Notes under the pieces: model-generated | What the model was told of the DNA's origin: nothing | Database searches by the model: none | What the model saw: the letters and a program-made list of their open reading frames with translations, nothing else | Position numbers and translations under genes: made by a program | Assembly (NCBI GenBank): GCA_003517945.1 | Contig: DOZP01000358.1 | Span: forward strand, 1-8,958 | From: Porphyromonadaceae bacterium | GTDB taxonomy: Bacteria; Bacteroidota; Bacteroidia; Bacteroidales; Tannerellaceae | Length of the DNA stretch: 8,958 nucleotides | Direction: 5' to 3' | Shown: piece after piece, positions 5,704 to 8,958 of the stretch | Position numbering within the stretch: the first letter of the stretch is position 1 | How the letters are laid out: each line of letters begins with the position of its first letter

Positions 5704-6981
5704 TTACTGCAAAACGATATTCCCATACGAATTAGAAATATCCACTGTAGCCGAAGGATCTTTTTTGCTACCGGCAGTTCCGACCACTACGTCTTTCTTA
5801 TCCAATGTCTTCTCATAAAAAACCACATCACCGGTTTTGATACTGCCGAAATTCGTGTATAGGGTAGCCTTGAAATTATGGCTTTTCGTAAAAGCCACCT
5901 GCACTTTGGAGAAACTGGCATTTACCTTTATCGTTGAAAAACGATCATCCACATTTGCAACCTTTAATGTACCATACGAAAAATGATTCGTATTCAATGA
6001 TTTTTTCAACTTTCCAATATCCAGATTCGAAAAGTCCGATTTTAAGTCACCGTTACCAAGTTCATCCATATCAATACCGCCATGCGATATACTTCCCGAC
6101 AAAGCCTCTACTTCACCGAATTTGCATTTCGAGAAACTACTTTCTAATTTCATACTTTTGCATTTGTTTATAGTTGCCCCGCCATGCTGGATAGTAAGAT
6201 CCGCGTCGGCTACTTCATTTGCATAAAGCTTTCCGAACTGCAATTTTGCACGAAAAGGTTTGGCCGTATTATTAATTTTAATATCTCCGAATTGATTATC
6301 CAGCGTCAACTCCGTACCTTTCGGCACATAGACTTCATAATCCACACTCCGGCCGCAATTATTACACCTGATTTTTTCAAACACGGTATTTGCCGTTATA
6401 TCATTCCCTTTATGAGTGAATTTTACATCTACGGATTCCGCAAATTTCTTTGCATCTTCACTGCTTTTACCTTTCCCGGTAATCGTTATTTTGAAAGCAA
6501 TTTGATTATCCGTCCCTTCCAGTATCTGAATATTGCCAAATTCATTATTGATCGAAAGTGATGCCGACGAACCTGCCGGAAACTCTTTTTTTATTTCCCG
6601 TTTATGCTCCGGCGAGGCCGCCGCTTCAGCGACATGCATAGCAAAGGCATACCATTTATTATCCCTATTGGATTTCTCTTTCCCGACAGATGAGCGTAAT
6701 TCCTCTCTGAGACGCATATTTGCGGCACGGGCTTTTTCGGCTGATGCACGAAGTTCCTCTCTGGCACGAGCCATTTCTGCACGCATCTTTCCGACCGACA
6801 AACGAACTTCCTTTTCCACGCAGGCCTTCTCCACCTGAATCTTTCCGGCTAACAGGTCTTTCTCTTTTTCAACACGATGTTTTTCCGATGTTTTTACAGA
6901 CATACGTACTCCGGCCGAAGTTGCCAACGATACGGAATATCCTGCAATAATCATCACACATATAGTAAATAAACGTTTCAT
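5704..6981 (-). CDS. Exported beta-repeat protein with N-terminal 18-residue helical repeats (DUF4097-like)
   Basis: This 425-residue protein has no enzymatic motif that I recognise. Residues 1-23 form a signal peptide, probably cut near SLATSA. Residues 38-103 hold three complete and one partial 18-residue repeats, very rich in Glu, Lys, Arg and Ala and predicted to be helical. From about 134 to the end come many short beta motifs of the form [NS]xFGxIxV: NEFGNIQI (146-153), NQFGDIKI (229-236), LQFGKLYA (248), SDFSNLDIG (315), ASFSKVQV (356), TNFGSIKT (376) and SYGNIVLQ at the C-terminus. They resemble the repeats of DUF4097 or head-GIN proteins, which are thought to fold as a beta-solenoid. 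A CNNC motif (206-209) is present. The gene starts 12 bp after the predicted anti-sigma gene and is the likely target or effector of that unit. It ends in TAA followed directly by an in-frame TAG. Location is probably periplasm or outer surface; function is unknown. Confidence 0.88.
   Translation of the reverse strand: MKRLFTICVMIIAGYSVSLATSAGVRMSVKTSEKHRVEKEKDLLAGKIQVEKACVEKEVRLSVGKMRAEMARAREELRASAEKARAANMRLREELRSSVGKEKSNRDNKWYAFAMHVAEAAASPEHKREIKKEFPAGSSASLSINNEFGNIQILEGTDNQIAFKITITGKGKSSEDAKKFAESVDVKFTHKGNDITANTVFEKIRCNNCGRSVDYEVYVPKGTELTLDNQFGDIKINNTAKPFRAKLQFGKLYANEVADADLTIQHGGATINKCKSMKLESSFSKCKFGEVEALSGSISHGGIDMDELGNGDLKSDFSNLDIGKLKKSLNTNHFSYGTLKVANVDDRFSTIKVNASFSKVQVAFTKSHNFKATLYTNFGSIKTGDVVFYEKTLDKKDVVVGTAGSKKDPSATVDISNSYGNIVLQ
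6673..6870 (-). repeat. 54-bp tandem repeats encoding 18-residue helical units
   Basis: Codons 38-55, 56-73, 74-91 and 92-103 of the secreted beta-repeat protein align as units: EKEKDLLAGKIQVEKACV, EKEVRLSVGKMRAEMARA, REELRASAEKARAANMRL and the partial REELRSSVGKEK. A degenerate copy may precede them (VRMSV at 25-29). At DNA level the copies are diverged; one short shared core is TTCCTCTCTG on the plus strand. Eighteen residues equal five turns of an alpha helix, so each unit presents the same face. Confidence 0.75.
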
Positions 6982-6993
6982 AATAGTTATTTG

Positions 6994-7575
6994 TTAAATA
7001 TTTTCTTTTATTATATTCTGCAAATTTTGCAATGTTTCAATCTTATGAGTATAAACGCCCGCAATCAGCACGATGTATTCATCATCCGTGATCTGTACAT
7101 CCGGCACCGGTTCATTCTCAATCTGCCTGATATTGGCAAGTAATGCTTCCCTATGAGCTTCGTCGACACGCTGAATCAGTTGTTTGGTCGCATCAACCTG
7201 CTCTTCCAACTGCATAGTGTAATAGTTCCGTATATCGGCAAGCTTTGAATCCGGTTGATTCGCGGCAGACGGATCCGGCAGAAAGACCAAAGCTGCAACG
7301 ACTGCCGCTACCGCAGCAGAAGTTGCCAACCATTTTACCAACGAAATGACTTTGCCCGATTTTTGCGGCTTTCCGCCCATTTGGCCGGTCCATGTCACGT
7401 TTTCCGCATACGCCGGACATCCGGCCTCCTGACAATCGCCCGCCCTGCGGCCTGTATGAAGCTCGTCCAGTTGCCGTTCAAACCGTTCACGGTGTCCGGA
7501 AGGCAACTCCCTGTCTTTTCCGAAAATCTCCCCGGCCTGTTCCCTTATTTTATTCTCCAACTTGTTGTCAGACAT
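6994..7575 (-). CDS. Single-pass membrane protein, probable anti-sigma factor
   Basis: This 193-residue protein has a charged N-terminal part (1-75), one membrane segment (about 76-99, VISLVKWLATSAAVAAVVAALVF) and a C-terminal part (100-193) that should lie in the periplasm. This is the topology of anti-sigma factors, with the N-terminal part available to hold the sigma factor. Its ATG (7575) overlaps the end of the ECF sigma gene by 8 bp, which indicates translational coupling and near-equal production. The N-terminal part contains Cys48 and Cys53 (CQEAGC) and His40, but not the HxxxCxxC signature of ZAS-type anti-sigma factors. The periplasmic part is predicted to be helical, with a charged segment YYTMQLEEQVDATKQLIQ (118-135). 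I do not recognise a named family; the call rests on topology and context. Confidence 0.75.
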   Translation of the reverse strand: MSDNKLENKIREQAGEIFGKDRELPSGHRERFERQLDELHTGRRAGDCQEAGCPAYAENVTWTGQMGGKPQKSGKVISLVKWLATSAAVAAVVAALVFLPDPSAANQPDSKLADIRNYYTMQLEEQVDATKQLIQRVDEAHREALLANIRQIENEPVPDVQITDDEYIVLIAGVYTHKIETLQNLQNIIKENI

Positions 7576-8104
7576 AACTCTTCTTTTTAATTAAAAAACT
7601 TCTCAACTTAGCTATTCCCCGCGTATATTGTACCCGTGCAGTAGAACATTTGATATCCAGCATATCCGATATTTCGGCGAAACTCACCTCTTCAAACAAA
7701 CGAAGAGACAATATACTCCGATAAGCATCCGGCAACAGGGCTATCCCTTCCTTTATCTCTTCAACGCTAAAATCATATCCGTCATCATCTTCAACATCTT
7801 CCGGATCAGGAACCTCATCGCCTGAAAGAACAAAATCTTTCCGCCTGCGTATCAGATCAATCGCTGCGTTTACCGCCATACGCCTCATAACCCGTTCCAT
7901 CGCCCCCGCATCATCATTCAGCAAATCCGTCCGGTCCAACACTTTCAACATCGTATCCTGAGCAATTTCTTCGGCCTCGCTTTCGTTTCCCGCAATAGAA
8001 TAAGCACTCCGGTAAACAGAACGGATAAAAAAATCATAAAACATCATCTGAGATTGCGCATCGCGCTCACGTACTCCTTTTACTATGTTGCCGTAATTGC
8101 TCAT
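7568..8104 (-). CDS. ECF (extracytoplasmic function) RNA polymerase sigma factor
   Basis: This 178-residue protein has the two-domain layout of ECF sigma factors. Region 2 (about 14-90) includes the core-binding and -10 recognition helices, with SAYSIAGNESEAEEIAQDTMLKVL (33-56) and a basic end at DLIRRRKD. A strongly acidic linker follows (96-112, PDPEDVEDDDGYD). Region 4 (about 115-172) contains the LPDAYRSILSLRLFEEVSFAE helices and a helix-turn-helix near 139-165, which reads the -35 element. The reading frame extends upstream to a TTG at 8125, but the ATG at 8104 is preferred because the purine-rich AGAGATAGA lies directly before it. The gene leads an apparent operon with the membrane protein at 6994-7575 and the secreted repeat protein at 5704-6981. 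No promoter matching the TAnnTTTG form was found upstream, which would be consistent with self-activation by this sigma factor. Confidence 0.92.
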   Translation of the reverse strand: MSNYGNIVKGVRERDAQSQMMFYDFFIRSVYRSAYSIAGNESEAEEIAQDTMLKVLDRTDLLNDDAGAMERVMRRMAVNAAIDLIRRRKDFVLSGDEVPDPEDVEDDDGYDFSVEEIKEGIALLPDAYRSILSLRLFEEVSFAEISDMLDIKCSTARVQYTRGIAKLRSFLIKKKSYV

Positions 8105-8313
8105 TCTATCTCTATAACGTAACAATTACAAATTTGCTACATCAGGCCGGAATATTTTTTACTTATTGCATAAGAGACATACAACTTCGCAAAAGGACAC
8201 AACTCTTTTGTTACCACATCTCTACTAAAGCCAGGCAAAAACATACCTGACTTTCCGACGGGGTAACGCCTGCCTGTTTCTTCAACAGGAGTTTTATAAA
8301 AAACAGTTGATTA
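8105..8313 (-). other. Intergenic region between proS and the ECF sigma gene
   Basis: No gene is supported in these 209 bases. They hold a terminator-like hairpin at 8227-8254, a second perfect 6-bp hairpin CCTGTT/AACAGG with a GAAGA loop (around 8273-8289), and the purine-rich initiation site of the sigma gene. The housekeeping promoter pattern is absent; the nearest match, CAAATTTG, has no -33 partner. Confidence 0.6.
8227..8254 (-). terminator. Terminator-like hairpin after proS
   Basis: AAAGTCAGG and CCTGGCTTT on the minus strand (8254-8246 and 8235-8227) form a 9-bp stem with a 10-nt loop. One pair is G-U only in the minus transcript. The U tract is short (UUU then AG), so efficiency is uncertain; it sits about 60 bp after the proS stop. 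Confidence 0.5.
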
Positions 8314-8958
8314 TCAATAGGCCCGGGCAAAAATCACGCGTTGCGCCGAAGGTTTTCCGGTCACCATGCACAGTCCCGGCGTCTTATCTCCCTCCAACGG
8401 GATACAACGGATTGTCGCTTTCGTTTCGGCTTTAATCTTTTCTTCCGTTTCCGGCGTACCGTCCCAATGCGCCAACAGGAAGCCGCCTTTTTCTATTTCA
8501 ACTTTAAATGCTTCGTAAGAATCTACCGGACGTGTTACCGATGTGCGGTAGTCATACGCTTTCTTGTATATATTCTGCTGTATGTCCGCCAACAATTCCT
8601 TTATATACATATCTATATTGTCCACCGGAATAGTTTCTTTCGTCAACGTATCACGGCGCGCCACCTCTACCGTTCCGTTTTCAAGGTCGCGCGCGCCCAT
8701 GGCCAACCGTACCGGGACGCCTTTCAATTCATATTCGGCAAATTTCCAACCCGGCTTTTTATTATCCGTATTATCATACTTGACGCTGATACCCAAGGCC
8801 TTCAGTTTGGCCATAATTTCCGCCGCTTTTTCGTTGATTTGCGACAGTTGTCCGTCATTTTTATAAATAGGAACAATGACCACCTGAAACGGAGCCAGAT
8901 TAGGCGGTAATACCAGCCCGTTATCATCCGAATGAGTCATAATCAGCGCACCGATAAG
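8314..8958 (-). CDS. proS: Prolyl-tRNA synthetase, archaeal/eukaryotic type, 5' part outside window
   Basis: The window contains the last 214 residues of a class II ProRS, which attaches proline to tRNA-Pro in the cytosol. The visible part starts at [19 protein letters not shown], the class II motif 3 neighbourhood at the end of the catalytic core. The anticodon-binding domain follows, with [12 protein letters not shown] and [24 protein letters not shown]. The C-terminal zinc-domain-like extension ends in RVIFARAY, the usual C-terminal tyrosine of this ProRS type. Only two cysteines remain in the extension (IRCIPL and GLCMVTG), so the zinc site looks incomplete, as in many bacterial members. 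The reading frame stays open to the right edge. It is a housekeeping gene with no evident link to the sigma operon downstream. Confidence 0.97.
   Translation of the reverse strand, partial: LIGALIMTHSDDNGLVLPPNLAPFQVVIVPIYKNDGQLSQINEKAAEIMAKLKALGISVKYDNTDNKKPGWKFAEYELKGVPVRLAMGARDLENGTVEVARRDTLTKETIPVDNIDMYIKELLADIQQNIYKKAYDYRTSVTRPVDSYEAFKVEIEKGGFLLAHWDGTPETEEKIKAETKATIRCIPLEGDKTPGLCMVTGKPSAQRVIFARAY

Noticed and set aside
8126..8313. A structured RNA or riboswitch between proS and the sigma gene
   Set aside because: Only two short hairpins are visible, without a conserved core that I recognise, and the gene downstream gives no metabolic hint.
8341..8910. A 189-codon plus-strand reading frame opposite proS
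   Set aside because: The minus-strand frame is unmistakable ProRS; the antisense product is Arg/Phe/Ile-rich with no recognisable domain.

Overview
The window looks like a chromosomal segment of a Bacteroidota species, most likely order Bacteroidales. Three things suggest this: promoter elements of the Bacteroidota type (TTTG, 19 bp, TAnnTTTG), genes with little or no Shine-Dalgarno signal, and the protein types present (archaeal/eukaryotic-type ProRS, long-form HisG, Na+-type membrane pyrophosphatase). The genus cannot be fixed from the sequence. Every gene I can support is on the minus strand, so the order of transcription is from high to low coordinates.

Layout from right to left. 8958-8314: C-terminal 214 residues of prolyl-tRNA synthetase (proS), cut by the window edge. 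8313-8105: intergenic stretch with a terminator-like hairpin. 8104-5704: a three-gene unit of an ECF sigma factor, a single-pass membrane protein that overlaps it by 8 bp and is probably its anti-sigma factor, and a secreted beta-repeat protein with an N-terminal array of 18-residue helical repeats. 5703-5377: a 327-bp control region for histidine biosynthesis, holding a promoter, a 15-codon leader peptide with five consecutive His codons, an antiterminator and an intrinsic terminator. 5376-3203: hisG and hisD. 3132-928: hppA, a K+-dependent, Na+-type membrane pyrophosphatase, followed by a strong intrinsic terminator (833-878). 778-748: a second clear promoter, which drives an exported class I glutamine-amidotransferase-like (peptidase C26) protein at 728-1, cut by the left edge just after its catalytic His-x-Glu.

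How the parts fit. The best discovery is the his attenuator. The antiterminator arm starts two bases after the leader stop codon, so a ribosome that finishes the leader should mask it and allow termination, while a ribosome stalled on the His codons should leave it free. HisG has the C-terminal regulatory domain as well, so the pathway is probably controlled both by attenuation and by feedback inhibition. Only hisG and hisD are present here, and the next gene is a pyrophosphatase. HisG releases PPi in an unfavourable equilibrium, so co-expression of a PPi-consuming ion pump would make biochemical sense. No mobile element, CRISPR array, tRNA or rRNA was seen.
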